From NCBI RefSeq assembly GCF_008727735.1, contig NZ_CP044227.1:1860001-1924000 (forward strand): 64,000 nt of DNA. The letters run 5' to 3'. The position numbers were made by a program, and so were the translations under genes. Shown here in pieces: positions 1 to 10,146 of this stretch (its first letter is position 1; the number at the start of each line of letters is the position of its first letter). The notes beneath the pieces were generated by a model that ran no database searches, was not told the DNA's origin, and saw only the letters and a list, made by a program, of their open reading frames with translations. The stretch is from Flintibacter sp. KGMB00164. GTDB lineage: Bacteria > Bacillota > Clostridia > Oscillospirales > Oscillospiraceae.

Positions 1-279
1 CCAGTCGATCTCCTCGGGGCGCTCGGCGGAAAAAACCAGCACCATCACCCGGTCGGGCATGATCTCCGCCAGGCCCTGGCTGACCACCGCCTCGTGCCAC
101 TCTCCGCCGGCGCGGTAGCGCAGCTCGCCCGGCTCCAGGGCGGTGACCGCTGGCTCATGGCCGGCCAACACCCCAAGGGAGCCGTCAATGGCGGGCACCG
201 TCAGTTCCTGGGCCTCGCCGATAAAAAATTGCCGGTCCGGGGTCACGATCTCCAGGTGGAACTGCCGCTCCTCGGCCAT
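1..279 (-). CDS. atpC: F1F0 ATP synthase epsilon subunit, partial
   Basis: The reverse strand from 279 encodes 93 residues that run off the window edge. They match the N-terminal beta-sandwich of AtpC: residues 7-16 read FHLEIVTPDR, followed by a glycine-rich SLGVLAGHEP stretch typical of the family. Epsilon sits at the foot of the central stalk, links gamma to the c-ring and can inhibit ATP hydrolysis. The start is one base after the atpD stop, as expected for the last gene of an atp operon. The C-terminal helical hairpin, usually about 40 residues, lies outside the window, so its inhibitory function cannot be judged. Confidence 0.93.
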   Translation of the reverse strand, partial: MAEERQFHLEIVTPDRQFFIGEAQELTVPAIDGSLGVLAGHEPAVTALEPGELRYRAGGEWHEAVVSQGLAEIMPDRVMVLVFSAERPEEIDW

Positions 280-280
280 G

Positions 281-1717
<1,437 letters not shown>

Positions 1718-2599
1718 TCAGCGGGCGTTCCTGGCTCCGCCGGCCACCTCGGTGATCTCCTGGGTAATGGCTGCCTGGCGGGCCCGGTGATAGGTCAGGG
1801 ACAGCTTTTTCAGCATGTCCTTGGCGTTGTCGCTGGCCGACTCCATGGCGGTCATCCGGGCGCTCTGCTCCGAGCAGTAGGACTCCACCAGAGCGCCGAA
1901 GATCATGCCCTGGATGTAATTGGGCACGATGTTGTCCAGCACCGCCTCCTCCGAGGGGATATAGCGGATCTCCTGCCGGTATTCCGGCTCGTCCTCCTTG
2001 TCCCAGGGGAAGTCCTCCCGGACCAGAGGCAGCAGCTTTTGTTCCCGCACCTCCAGGCGCAGGGCGGAGACCATCTCGGTGTAGATGATGTACACCTCGT
2101 CCAGCTCCCGGCTGAGGAACCGTGCCACCACCTCGTCGGTAATCTCGCCGGCCCGGCGCATGGTGGGATTCTGGGCCACATAGTTAAAGTCTTCTACAAA
2201 GGGAATGTCCCGGTTCTGGCAGTAGACCCGGCCCACAATGCCCACCAGGAACAGGGAGAGGTTCTTTTCCTCCTCCACCCTCTGCTGGGCCAATTTGAGC
2301 ACATTATGGCTGTATGCGCCGGCCAGTCCTTTGTCACCGGTGACCACGATATAACCCACCTTCCGCGCCTGGGGCTCCACATCGGGGCGCTGGTCGAAGA
2401 AATCGTGCTCCAGCTCCGGAGAGTGGTGGAGAATATGGGCAATGGTTTTGAATATTTTTGTAAAATAGGGGACGGTATTGTCCAGCCGCCCCTTGGCTTT
2501 GCGCAGATTGGCCGAGGAGATCAAATACATGGCGTTGGTGATCTTCAGGGTCTGCTCCACGCTTTTGATCCGGGTGCGGATCTCTTTGATTCCAGCCAA
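1718..2599 (-). CDS. atpG: F1 ATP synthase gamma subunit
   Basis: Central rotor shaft of F1, 293 residues (family about 285-295). The N-terminal coiled-coil helix is recognisable (MAGIKEIRTRIKSVEQTLKI), as is the conserved VTGDKGLAGAYSHNV segment near residue 95. The C-terminal helix carries SASDNAKDMLKKL and ends near an RQAAITQEITEVAGGA stretch, both hallmarks of AtpG. The gene lies between the alpha and beta genes in the standard order, with 24 and 27 bases on either side, so it should be co-transcribed. Confidence 0.97.
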   Translation of the reverse strand: MAGIKEIRTRIKSVEQTLKITNAMYLISSANLRKAKGRLDNTVPYFTKIFKTIAHILHHSPELEHDFFDQRPDVEPQARKVGYIVVTGDKGLAGAYSHNVLKLAQQRVEEEKNLSLFLVGIVGRVYCQNRDIPFVEDFNYVAQNPTMRRAGEITDEVVARFLSRELDEVYIIYTEMVSALRLEVREQKLLPLVREDFPWDKEDEPEYRQEIRYIPSEEAVLDNIVPNYIQGMIFGALVESYCSEQSARMTAMESASDNAKDMLKKLSLTYHRARQAAITQEITEVAGGARNAR

Positions 2600-2623
2600 C
2601 GGGCCTCGCCTTCCTTTCTCCCC

Positions 2624-4666
2624 TTAGCTCTGAGCCTGGGGCAGCTTTTCCTTCTTATAGTCCGCCAGAGCGGCACGGATGGTCTCCACCGCCACGCCGG
2701 ACAGATTGCCGGTGCGCTGCACCTCAGCTGTGAGCTCCCAGTGCTCCAGCTCCATGCGCTTGGAGAAGTCCAGGGCAAACTCCCGCACCTGATCCAAAGG
2801 CACCTCGTCCAGCAAGCCGTTGGTGGCAATGTAAAGGAGAATTGCCTGCTGGCTCACCTTCATGGGCTGGTAGAGAGGCTGCTTGAGCAGCTCCAGCAGC
2901 CGTTTGCCGTGGTCCAGGGTCTTCTGGGTGGCCTGATCCAGGTCGGAGGAGAACTGGGTAAACACTTCCAGCTCCCGGAACCGGGCCAGGTCGATACGCA
3001 TGGTGCCCGCGGTGCGCTTGATGGCCCGGGTCTGGGCCGCGCCACCCACACGGGACACGGACAGTCCCACGTTCACTGCCGGCCGCTGTCCGGAGAAGAA
3101 CAGGTCGGTCTCCAGGTAGATCTGGCCGTCGGTGATGGAGATGACGTTGGTGGGGATATAGGCGGACACGTCGCCCGCCTGGGTCTCAATGATGGGGATG
3201 GCGGTCATAGAACCGCCTCCATACTCCTCTGTCAGGCGACAGGCCCGCTCCAGCAGGCGGGAGTGAAGGTAGAACACGTCGCCAGGGTAGGCCTCACGTC
3301 CGGGGGAGCGCTTGAGCAGCAGAGACAGGGCCCGGTAGGCCACGGCGTGCTTGCTCAGGTCATCGTAGACGATGAGCACGTCCCGTCCCTGTTCCATAAA
3401 ATACTCTCCCATAGCCGCGCCGGCGTAGGGGGCGATATACTGCAAAGGAGCGGGATCGCTGGCGGTGGCCGAGACAATGATGGAGTATTCCATGGCCCCG
3501 TGCTTTTGCAGGGTATCCCGCACATGGGCCACCGAGGAGGCCTTCTGGCCGATGGCCACGTAGATGCAGATCACATCCTGGTCCTTTTGGTTCAGGATGG
3601 TATCCACCGCGATGGCGGTCTTGCCGGTCTGGCGGTCGCCGATGAGCAGCTCACGCTGGCCCCGTCCGATAGGGATCATAGAGTCAATGGCCAAAATACC
3701 AGTCTGCAGAGGGACGTTGACCGCCTGGCGGGAAATAACGCCGCTGGCCTCCCGCTCGATGGGGCGGGTATCGGCGGCATGGATGGGACCTAAGCCGTCG
3801 ATGGGACGGCCCATGGCATCCACCACCCGGCCCAGCAGAGCCCGGCCTACCGGCACGTCAGCGGGGTGTCCGGTACGGGTGACCCGGCTTCCCTCGCCCA
3901 GACCTTCTTCCCGGCCCAGCAGCACACAGCCCACAGTCTCCCGGGACAGGTCCATGACCATACCCTTAACTCCGGTGTCAAATTCCACCAGCTCGCCATA
4001 TACCGCCCGGTCCAGACCCCGTACCGTGGCGATACCATCGCCCACCTCCAGCACCCGTCCGGTCTCGCTGGTGTCCTGGCCGATCTGGAAGCCCTTCACG
4101 GTATCCCGCAGACTTCCCATCAGCTCTTCCATACTCTCGCTGACCGAGGCGCCCTTCTCCAGCCCCTTGGCCAGCCGCTCCAAACGGCCCTTGACACTGC
4201 GGTCGTAGGTCACGCCCTGGACCTCCAGCACAAAGCCGCCCAGCAGTTCCGGGTCGATCTTCACCTGGAGAACCACCCGGTCCAGATTGCGCAGGCGGCA
4301 CACCGCCCGGCGCACATCGTCCAGCGCCGCCTGGTCCGGCTTGTGGGCGCAGGTCATCACACAAACGGCGCCGCCGTCGGCCGCCAGCTCCAGCTGATGG
4401 ACCTCCTCCAGAATGTCGGGGAACAGGTCCAGATGACCCTCCTCCGCCAGCAGGCAGAGAAACGCCTGGAGCGGCTCCAACCCGGCCAGCGGGGCAGCGG
4501 AGCGAATGAGCTCCTTCTTCTCCTCCACCTGTACCGCGGAGCTGGTGAGCACCTTCCACAGCTGCTCCTGTTCCAGCAGCTCCTGAGCTGCGCCGGTCAG
4601 TCCCATATTGTCGGTCTGGGCCAGATCATACAGGGCGGCGGCATAACGCTGAATCAGTTCTGTCAT
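2624..4666 (-). CDS. atpA: Fused ATP synthase delta-alpha subunit (AtpH-AtpA)
   Basis: One uninterrupted 680-residue frame holds two normally separate subunits. Residues 1-169 are a complete delta/OSCP subunit: N-terminal helical bundle, then the C-terminal [10 protein letters not shown]...[11 protein letters not shown] signature. Residues from about 176 are a complete alpha subunit of about 504 residues, with Walker A GDRQTGKT at 343-350 and the usual nucleotide-binding and C-terminal helical domains. No stop or shift separates them. The start overlaps the atpF stop by four bases. Known biology: F1 contains three alpha and one delta, so a stable fusion would bring three delta domains. Met179 (codon 4130-4132) and Met183 are possible internal starts for a free alpha. 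The SD-like stretch before Met179 is about 19 bases away and looks poor; GGAAGAG lies only 3 bases before Met183. A sequencing error that removed a stop and start cannot be excluded, but both halves are full length and in one frame. Confidence 0.93.
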   Translation of the reverse strand: MTELIQRYAAALYDLAQTDNMGLTGAAQELLEQEQLWKVLTSSAVQVEEKKELIRSAAPLAGLEPLQAFLCLLAEEGHLDLFPDILEEVHQLELAADGGAVCVMTCAHKPDQAALDDVRRAVCRLRNLDRVVLQVKIDPELLGGFVLEVQGVTYDRSVKGRLERLAKGLEKGASVSESMEELMGSLRDTVKGFQIGQDTSETGRVLEVGDGIATVRGLDRAVYGELVEFDTGVKGMVMDLSRETVGCVLLGREEGLGEGSRVTRTGHPADVPVGRALLGRVVDAMGRPIDGLGPIHAADTRPIEREASGVISRQAVNVPLQTGILAIDSMIPIGRGQRELLIGDRQTGKTAIAVDTILNQKDQDVICIYVAIGQKASSVAHVRDTLQKHGAMEYSIIVSATASDPAPLQYIAPYAGAAMGEYFMEQGRDVLIVYDDLSKHAVAYRALSLLLKRSPGREAYPGDVFYLHSRLLERACRLTEEYGGGSMTAIPIIETQAGDVSAYIPTNVISITDGQIYLETDLFFSGQRPAVNVGLSVSRVGGAAQTRAIKRTAGTMRIDLARFRELEVFTQFSSDLDQATQKTLDHGKRLLELLKQPLYQPMKVSQQAILLYIATNGLLDEVPLDQVREFALDFSKRMELEHWELTAEVQRTGNLSGVAVETIRAALADYKKEKLPQAQS

Positions 4667-5151
4667 TTCTTTTCACCTGCCTCCGCCAGGAAATCATCCA
4701 GAATTGCCCGATCCGAATCGGAATCCAGGGCCTTCCGGGTCACCTTGGAGGCCGCCTCCATGGCCAGCTGGGCCACCTCACGCCGGGCAGTGCGCAGCAT
4801 CTCGTCCCGCTCCGCCTGGGCACGGGCCTTGGACTGCTCCCGGGTCCGGGTCGCGTCCTCCTGAGCCTGGGCCAGAATGGCCTGGTACTCCTTCTCACCA
4901 CGGGTCTTGGCCTGGGCCAGAATACCGTTGGCCTCGCTGCGGGCCTGGGCCAGCCGGTCCTCATATTCTTGCTTGAGCTCATCGGCCTTCCGCTTCTCTC
5001 CCTTAGCCTCATCCAGAGTCTGCTGGATCAGGGCAGCCCGGTCATCCAGCACCTTATTGACCCGCCCAAACAGCAGCTTGCGCAGGATCACGTACAGGAT
5101 CAGCAGATTGAGAACGGTGAGCGCAATGGTGGAAATTTGAAATTCCAACAT
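4663..5151 (-). CDS. atpF: F0 ATP synthase b subunit
   Basis: Peripheral stalk subunit, 162 residues (family about 155-170). One N-terminal membrane helix (about residues 7-27, rich in Leu, Ile and Val) is followed by a long charged helix rich in Ala, Glu, Lys and Arg, which forms the dimeric stator stalk. The last residues normally bind delta, here part of the delta-alpha fusion encoded immediately downstream with a four-base overlap. There is a single b gene, so the stalk should be a homodimer. The start has a purine-rich ribosome site (GGAGGAAAG) a few bases upstream. Confidence 0.96.
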   Translation of the reverse strand: MLEFQISTIALTVLNLLILYVILRKLLFGRVNKVLDDRAALIQQTLDEAKGEKRKADELKQEYEDRLAQARSEANGILAQAKTRGEKEYQAILAQAQEDATRTREQSKARAQAERDEMLRTARREVAQLAMEAASKVTRKALDSDSDRAILDDFLAEAGEKK

Positions 5152-5173
5152 GGCAGCTTTCCTCCTTCCGGTC

Positions 5174-5392
5174 TCAGCCCATGAACAAAATCAGCAGAGC
5201 AGTAATGAAACCAAAGATGGCGGTACCTTCCGCCAGAGCGCAGCCCAGCAGCAGGGCGCTGTTGATCTTACCGGAGGCCTCAGGCTGGCGGGCGATGGCC
5301 TCGCTGGCCTTACCGGTGGCAATTCCGATACCGATACCGGCGCCGATGCCGGTCATAACAGACATTCCGATCGCAAGCATTCCGATTTCCAT
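5174..5392 (-). CDS. atpE: F0 ATP synthase c subunit (proteolipid)
   Basis: Rotor-ring hairpin of 72 residues: helix 1 with the glycine motif GIGAGIGIG, polar loop ARQPEASG, and helix 2 with the ion-binding glutamate Glu55 (ALAEGTAIF). In Na+-type rings such as that of Ilyobacter tartaricus, Gln32, Ser66 and Tyr70 help bind the ion. By alignment these positions are Ile22, Gly56 and Phe60 here, so the Na+ ligands are missing and H+ coupling is inferred. The gene lies between atpB and atpF, the standard position, and has a strong GGAGG ribosome site. Confidence 0.97.
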   Translation of the reverse strand: MEIGMLAIGMSVMTGIGAGIGIGIATGKASEAIARQPEASGKINSALLLGCALAEGTAIFGFITALLILFMG

Positions 5393-5436
5393 GGTACAAT
5401 TTCCTCCTTAAATTGGGAGCGGCGGCACGGAGCCGT

Positions 5437-6132
5437 TCACTCCTCGTCCTGAATTCCTTCGCCGGTAAACAGCGCGGTCAAAAATACAAAGACAACTGCC
5501 TGGATGGTGCCGTCAAACAGGTCAAAGTAGATGCTGAAGGGCACAGGCACCACCGCCGGGCAAATGAGCTTGATGAGCTCCATGATAATAAAAGCACCCA
5601 AAATGTTGCCGAACAGTCGCATACACAGGGCCAGGGGCCGGATGATGATCTCCATCAGATTGATGGGGAGCAGCAGGGGCATGGGCTTGGCAAACTGTTT
5701 GAGACCTCCCCGAAGTCCCCGGTACCGGAACTGGGCTCCGTAGATCAAAAACGCACTCATGACTGCCAGCGCCGCGGTGACGTTGATGTCCTTGGTGGGG
5801 GGCACCAGACCGAAGATGCCGATGATGTTGCTCAGCAGGATGTAGAGCGCGATGGTTCCCAAATAGGAAGCAAAGACCGCTCCATGCTTTCCGATGCTGC
5901 TGTCAGCAAAGTTATTTAAAAACTTCACCGCCTCTTCCAGGCCCACCTGAAGCTTGCTGGGGTTTTCCACCTTCAGGTTACTGGTCAGCAGCAGAGCCGC
6001 CAGAATCAGCACACCCATCACGATCCAGGACACCACCACAGATTCGGTAATGGGGATCCCTTTTCCTATGGGAATAGTAAACGCCGTGGGCGTTTGCAGC
6101 TCCTCCAGCAGCTTTTCTTTGATCTGTTCCAA
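5437..6132 (-). CDS. atpB: F0 ATP synthase a subunit
   Basis: Stator channel subunit of 231 residues with five or six hydrophobic helices. The essential arginine facing the c-ring is Arg172, in the conserved CMRLFGNILGA stretch of the penultimate helix. I chose the TTG codon at 6130-6132 as start: it has GGGAGG seven bases upstream and gives the normal N-terminus (EQIKEKLLEEL). The in-frame ATG further upstream (6258) lies in an AT-rich promoter region and would add an unrelated tail. First gene of the atp operon; no atpI is seen upstream. Confidence 0.95.
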   Translation of the reverse strand: MEQIKEKLLEELQTPTAFTIPIGKGIPITESVVVSWIVMGVLILAALLLTSNLKVENPSKLQVGLEEAVKFLNNFADSSIGKHGAVFASYLGTIALYILLSNIIGIFGLVPPTKDINVTAALAVMSAFLIYGAQFRYRGLRGGLKQFAKPMPLLLPINLMEIIIRPLALCMRLFGNILGAFIIMELIKLICPAVVPVPFSIYFDLFDGTIQAVVFVFLTALFTGEGIQDEE

Positions 6133-6190
6133 ATAACCACCTCCCGGATGATCCGGCGCGGCGTACCGCGCGTTACAAAACACCGTCCCT

Positions 6191-6220
6191 ATTGTAAATC
6201 CTGCCGGTCTTTTTTGAGAA
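6191..6220 (-). promoter_or_regulatory. Candidate promoter of the atp operon
   Basis: On the reverse strand, TTCTCA (6215-6220) and TACAAT (6191-6196) are separated by 18 bases. Four and five of the six consensus positions match. It lies about 60 bases upstream of the atpB TTG start. Moderate match only. Confidence 0.45.
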
Positions 6221-6333
6221 GTCTTTTTAAAGTAAAAAAAATGACTCTTCCCGCTCACCGCCCCGTTTTTTCGTCGTATTATCTATTTTTTCTCGCACTC
6301 GCTGTCTATTTTTGTTTATTTTTGCCTCCATAT

Positions 6334-6362
6334 TTGACATTACTGTGATAAATCCTTATAAT
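6334..6362 (+). promoter_or_regulatory. Consensus sigma-A promoter of the sensor kinase operon
   Basis: TTGACA at 6334-6339 and TATAAT at 6357-6362 are separated by exactly 17 bases, a perfect match to the housekeeping consensus. The predicted start near 6369 leaves a leader of about 90 bases before the kinase ATG. Confidence 0.85.
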
Positions 6363-6461
6363 AAATTTTAAAGAAACCCTGCCAGGTCCATTTCACATTC
6401 AACCGGTCTGCACTCTGCCTGCCTTGCGTGCGGACATTGCATTTTTTGGAGGGGTATCGGA

Positions 6462-8075
6462 ATGAAATTTTATAGCTCGAAGACCATACGCCAGAAGATC
6501 CAGTCCCTGAGTCTGTTCCTGGTTCTGACGACTGCCGTGCTGGGGATGACCACCACTCTGGCCTTCTCTCTGCGCATGGAGTATGACAACCTGGACCGGA
6601 ATCTGATGAACTCCGCCCTGGTGCTGGCCCAGTCCCCCGATGTAGCCGATGTGCTGGCCGGCCGCTCCGACGGCGAGGTGCTCACCGATTACCTCAACGG
6701 CACCATCTCCCGGGTTCAGGACATCGACGCCATCGTGGTGGCCGATACCTCCGGTACCATCGTGTACAGCCCGGACCCCTCTTATGTGGGTACTACATAT
6801 CCCGATCTGGATAATCTGACGGTTCTCCATGGCCAGGACAGCGAGGTCGATACCGGCGCGGGCATTTCCGGCGTAGAGCACCGGGCTCAGGCCGCCGTCC
6901 ACGACACGGACGGCACCCTGCTTGGCTTTGTGTCCGTCGGCATCGGGGTGCGCAGCGTCAACCGGACGGTGATCGATACCGTAGCCTGCTTTTTGATCCT
7001 CTCGTTTATCGCCGCCAGCGTGGGTCTGGTCCTCTCCCGCCACCTCTCCTACTCCATCAAGGAGTCGCTCATGGGCTATGAACCGGATACCTTCCTGCGG
7101 ATGTTCCACCAGCGCGAGGGCGTTTTGGATGCCCTGGAAGAAGGCATTCTGGCCATTGATACCGACTCCCGGATCGTCTATATGAATCAGGCTGGCCTGC
7201 GTATGGTCAATGCCAAAAACCTGGACGATGTGTTAGGCAAACCTCTGCATGACATCTACCCCGACTCCCACCTCTCCCGGCTGCTCACCACCGGCAAGTC
7301 GGAATACAACGTGCATCTCTCCCATATCCCCGGCCTGCGCTCGGCCATCTCTGACCGGATGCCCATTTGGGAAAACGGCAAGATCATGGGCGCGGTGGCC
7401 ATCTTCCGGGACCGCAGCGAAGCTACCTCCCTGGCAGAGGAGCTCACCGGCGTGCGCCATCTGGTGGAGGCTATGCGGGCCTACACCCACGAGTTTGTCA
7501 ACAAGCTGCATACCATCCTGGGCATGATCCAGCTGGGACAAACGGAAAAAGCAGAGCAGTACATCCTGGATATCTCTCAGGTCCACCATCAGTCGGTGAG
7601 CCGGGTGATGAACCAGATCCAGGACACCGCCGTAGCCGCCCTTCTGGTGGGTAAAACCAGCCGAGCCTCCGAACTGGGCATTCATCTGCATCTGGATCCC
7701 AAGAGCTCGCTGTCCGGCGACGAGCGGTTCCTCCCCTCCGGCGTGCTGGTGACCATTCTGGGCAACCTCATCGAAAACGCCACCGAGTGTCTCAACCGCT
7801 CCTCCTGGAAGCTGCGGGAGATCAACGTCAGCATCCGGGAAAAGGAGGACCATCTGCTCCTGTGCGTGGAAGATACCGGTCCCGGCATCGTACCCGAGCT
7901 GCTGCCCTACATCTTTGAGCCCAATGTTTCCACCAAGGGGAACGGCCATGGCATCGGCCTGGCCAGGATCAAGGAACTGGTGAACCTGTACCAGGGCGAG
8001 ATCCGGGTGGAGAGCGAGCCGAAATCCGGTACGTCTTTCTTCCTCACCTTTTTTACTCAAGGGAGACGGAACTAA
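6462..8075 (+). CDS. CitA/DcuS-family sensor histidine kinase
   Basis: Membrane sensor of 537 residues. Order: membrane helix (about 16-37), extracytoplasmic PAS-like domain (about 40-170, with the DIDAIVVADTSGTIVYSPDP core seen in citrate and C4-dicarboxylate sensors), second helix (173-193), cytoplasmic PAS (about 220-320), then the DHp segment with the phospho-acceptor His343 (YTHEFVNKLH) and an HATPase domain (GNLIENATECL, DTGPGI). Family members sense citrate, fumarate, malate and similar carboxylates. The gene is followed after 27 bases by its response regulator. No carboxylate transporter or lyase lies nearby, so ligand and targets are unknown. The GGAGGGG ribosome site supports this start. 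Confidence 0.93.
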   Translation: MKFYSSKTIRQKIQSLSLFLVLTTAVLGMTTTLAFSLRMEYDNLDRNLMNSALVLAQSPDVADVLAGRSDGEVLTDYLNGTISRVQDIDAIVVADTSGTIVYSPDPSYVGTTYPDLDNLTVLHGQDSEVDTGAGISGVEHRAQAAVHDTDGTLLGFVSVGIGVRSVNRTVIDTVACFLILSFIAASVGLVLSRHLSYSIKESLMGYEPDTFLRMFHQREGVLDALEEGILAIDTDSRIVYMNQAGLRMVNAKNLDDVLGKPLHDIYPDSHLSRLLTTGKSEYNVHLSHIPGLRSAISDRMPIWENGKIMGAVAIFRDRSEATSLAEELTGVRHLVEAMRAYTHEFVNKLHTILGMIQLGQTEKAEQYILDISQVHHQSVSRVMNQIQDTAVAALLVGKTSRASELGIHLHLDPKSSLSGDERFLPSGVLVTILGNLIENATECLNRSSWKLREINVSIREKEDHLLLCVEDTGPGIVPELLPYIFEPNVSTKGNGHGIGLARIKELVNLYQGEIRVESEPKSGTSFFLTFFTQGRRN

Positions 8076-8102
8076 TTCCCTCTCAACTAACTGGAGGCCT
8101 CT

Positions 8103-8771
8103 ATGTACCAAACTGTGATTGTGGAGGATGACCCCACGATTTCTTTGCTCCACCGGACCTTTCTGGCCCGGGACAACCGCTTTGCATTGGCCCGCGCCTT
8201 TTCCAACGGCCACGAGGCCCTGGAGTGGCTGCTCCACCATACGGCGGATCTGATCATTCTGGACGTCTATATGCCCCGTATGACGGGCCTGGAACTGCTG
8301 CGCACTCTCCGTATGGAGGGGATCGGCATCGATGTGATCATGGTCACCGCCGCCAACGACAGCAAGACGGTGGATGCTCTGCTGAAGCTGGGAGTCACCG
8401 ACTATCTGGTCAAACCCTTTGCCGCCAGCCGCTTTCAGCAGGCCCTGGATACCTTCTGTCAGCACCGGGAAGCGGTCTCCCACGACAATGTGAGCCAGCA
8501 GGAACTGGACGCCCTCTTCCCCTCCGCAGCCCCCGCCGCTTCCATCCCCAAGGGCCTGCAGACCCGCACCCTGGACCGCATCCGCGCCTGTCTGCGCCAG
8601 ATTCCTCAAGCTGGCGCCACCTGTGAGACCATTGCCGACTGCTCCGGCTTTTCCACTGTCACAGTACGGCGCTACCTCACCTATCTGGTCAGCCAAGGAG
8701 AGGCAGTCACCCAGGTCAACTACGACACCGGCGGTCGTCCCTGCATGCTCTACCGCCTCCCTCTCCCCTGA
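8103..8771 (+). CDS. CitB/DctR-family response regulator
   Basis: 222 residues. An N-terminal receiver domain has acidic pocket Glu8-Asp9-Asp10, phospho-acceptor Asp54 (LIILDVYMPRM), Thr82 and Lys104. The C-terminal part (about 160-222) is a winged helix-turn-helix containing TIADCSGFSTVTVRRYLTYL, as in CitB, DcuR and DpiA. It is the partner of the kinase just upstream and is preceded by GGAGG at five bases. Such regulators usually control transport or fermentation of di- and tricarboxylates; its targets are not evident here. Confidence 0.93.
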   Translation: MYQTVIVEDDPTISLLHRTFLARDNRFALARAFSNGHEALEWLLHHTADLIILDVYMPRMTGLELLRTLRMEGIGIDVIMVTAANDSKTVDALLKLGVTDYLVKPFAASRFQQALDTFCQHREAVSHDNVSQQELDALFPSAAPAASIPKGLQTRTLDRIRACLRQIPQAGATCETIADCSGFSTVTVRRYLTYLVSQGEAVTQVNYDTGGRPCMLYRLPLP

Positions 8772-8777
8772 TTCCTC

Positions 8778-8802
8778 AGCCCCGCTTCGGCGGGGCTTTT
8801 TT
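8778..8802 (+). terminator. Intrinsic terminator after the two-component operon
   Basis: Stem AGCCCCGC / GCGGGGCT (8778-8785, 8790-8797) with a UUCG tetraloop, followed by six T. It sits seven bases after the response regulator stop. Confidence 0.92.
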
Positions 8803-8806
8803 ATGC

Positions 8807-8835
8807 TTGTTTTCCGTCTGTTTCTTCGATATAAT
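8807..8835 (+). promoter_or_regulatory. Promoter of the lipoprotein operon
   Basis: TTGTTT (8807-8812), a 17-base spacer, then TATAAT (8830-8835), just after the preceding terminator and about 45 bases before the next gene. Confidence 0.7.
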
Positions 8836-8880
8836 GGATAAAACCCGACGGTTTCTTCCATTTCTCGACAGGAGTTGCCT

Positions 8881-10146
8881 ATGATGAAGCGAACGTTTCT
8901 TCCTTTCTGCGTCCTGCTGCTCACCCTTCTGTCCGCCTGCGCTCCAGCCCCGGTTCAATCCTCATCGGATCCACCTCCCGGAGCATCCCAGCAGCCCCCC
9001 GCGAGTAATTCACCCAGCACCCCCGACAGCTCTCTGAACTCAGCGGAGACCCTCGCGCCTGCTCCCAGGCTGGCCCAGGAAGATATGGACCAGGCCATCC
9101 AGCAGGTCATGGAAAACTACTCCGCCACCGCCCTCTCCGTGGCCGTGGTGGAGCGCGGCGAAGTGACACAGTGCGGCGCGTGGGGCTGGGCCGTGCAGGA
9201 TCAGCGCCCTATGACCGCCGATACTGCGGTGCGCATCGCCTCCATCAGCAAAGTGGTTGAGGGAATGGCCGCTATGAAGCTCGCTCAGGACAGAATTCTG
9301 GATCTGGACGCCCCTCTCAGCAGCTACTGGGGAGAACGCGTCCAAAATCCCTATTCCCTCCGGCAGCCCTCTCCCCGCTCCCTCATGACCCACAGCTCCA
9401 CCTTGAAAGACTTGGAGATGACCCGTGGGCTGGACAGGCTGACAAGCATTCTCAGCCGCTCCTCTTCCTGGCGTGATCGTGAGCCGGACCGTGCCGACAG
9501 CTGGGCATACAGTAATTTCGGTATGTGCATCTTCGGCACCACCCTGGAGCTGGCCTGCGGACAACTGCTGGACGACTATCTCCAGGCCCAGTTCTTCGCC
9601 CCCCTGGATATCCACGCCTCCTTCCATGCCGCCCGTTTAAGCCTGGAGCAGCTGGCCAATCTGTATGAGCCCAAAGGAGTGCTGTGCCGCAGCATCCAGA
9701 CCCAAATCAGCCAGCCTGTTCCCACTGAGATCGGTATGGGCGCCACCTACTATGCCGGTGGTCTGACCATCAGCGCCCGGGATATGGCCAAGCTGCTGGC
9801 CGTGCTGTGCGGCGATGGAACCTATCAGGGGACCCAATATCTTCTCCCCCAGACGGTGGCAACTATGGAGACGCCCCAATTCACCGTATCCAACGGAGAA
9901 TATACCCCCTTCCAGCAGTGCCTGGTGCTGCGCCGTCAGGACGGACTGTGGGGCCAGTCCCAGCTGTGCTACCACACGGGCAGCGGGTATGGGGTCTACT
10001 CCCTCATGTCCTACAACCCGGAAACCGGAAACGGCGTGGTGGTCATCACCACCGGCGCCTACTGGAATGTCAATGAACATGGTCTGTACGCCCTGTGCTC
10101 TGACCTGAGTGAAGCTCTCTACCAAAGAATGGAGACCTCCCTATGA
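8881..10146 (+). CDS. Serine hydrolase lipoprotein, beta-lactamase / class C fold
   Basis: 421 residues. A type II signal peptide ends in lipobox LSAC with Cys20, followed by a Ser/Pro-rich linker (to about residue 62). The hydrolase domain carries the SxxK motif at Ser121-Lys124 (SISK), a YSN motif as the second active-site element and HTG in place of KTG. This matches the family of penicillin-binding-protein-like esterases and D-Ala-D-Ala peptidases; substrate unknown. The start is the first of two ATG codons, with AGGAG six bases upstream; an in-frame TTG at 8875 overlaps that spacing and is unlikely. The stop overlaps the next start by four bases (ATGA), so the two lipoproteins are translationally coupled. 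Confidence 0.88.
   Translation: MMKRTFLPFCVLLLTLLSACAPAPVQSSSDPPPGASQQPPASNSPSTPDSSLNSAETLAPAPRLAQEDMDQAIQQVMENYSATALSVAVVERGEVTQCGAWGWAVQDQRPMTADTAVRIASISKVVEGMAAMKLAQDRILDLDAPLSSYWGERVQNPYSLRQPSPRSLMTHSSTLKDLEMTRGLDRLTSILSRSSSWRDREPDRADSWAYSNFGMCIFGTTLELACGQLLDDYLQAQFFAPLDIHASFHAARLSLEQLANLYEPKGVLCRSIQTQISQPVPTEIGMGATYYAGGLTISARDMAKLLAVLCGDGTYQGTQYLLPQTVATMETPQFTVSNGEYTPFQQCLVLRRQDGLWGQSQLCYHTGSGYGVYSLMSYNPETGNGVVVITTGAYWNVNEHGLYALCSDLSEALYQRMETSL

Larger units (their letters stand above)
6133..6461. other. Divergent intergenic region, atp operon / two-component system
   Basis: This 329-base gap is clearly more AT-rich than its surroundings and holds no credible gene. It contains a consensus promoter for the rightward sensor kinase and a weaker candidate promoter for the leftward atp operon, described separately. 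The short open frames here lack ribosome sites. Confidence 0.7.

Noticed and set aside
4100..4140. Separate atpA start inside the fused frame
   Set aside because: Met179 has an SD-like stretch only at about 19 bases, and GGAAGAG is just three bases before Met183. It cannot be excluded, but the sequence does not support a normal start, so one fused gene is reported.
5174..5392. Na+-dependent ATP synthase
   Set aside because: The Gln, Ser and Tyr ligands of Na+ rings are replaced by Ile22, Gly56 and Phe60.
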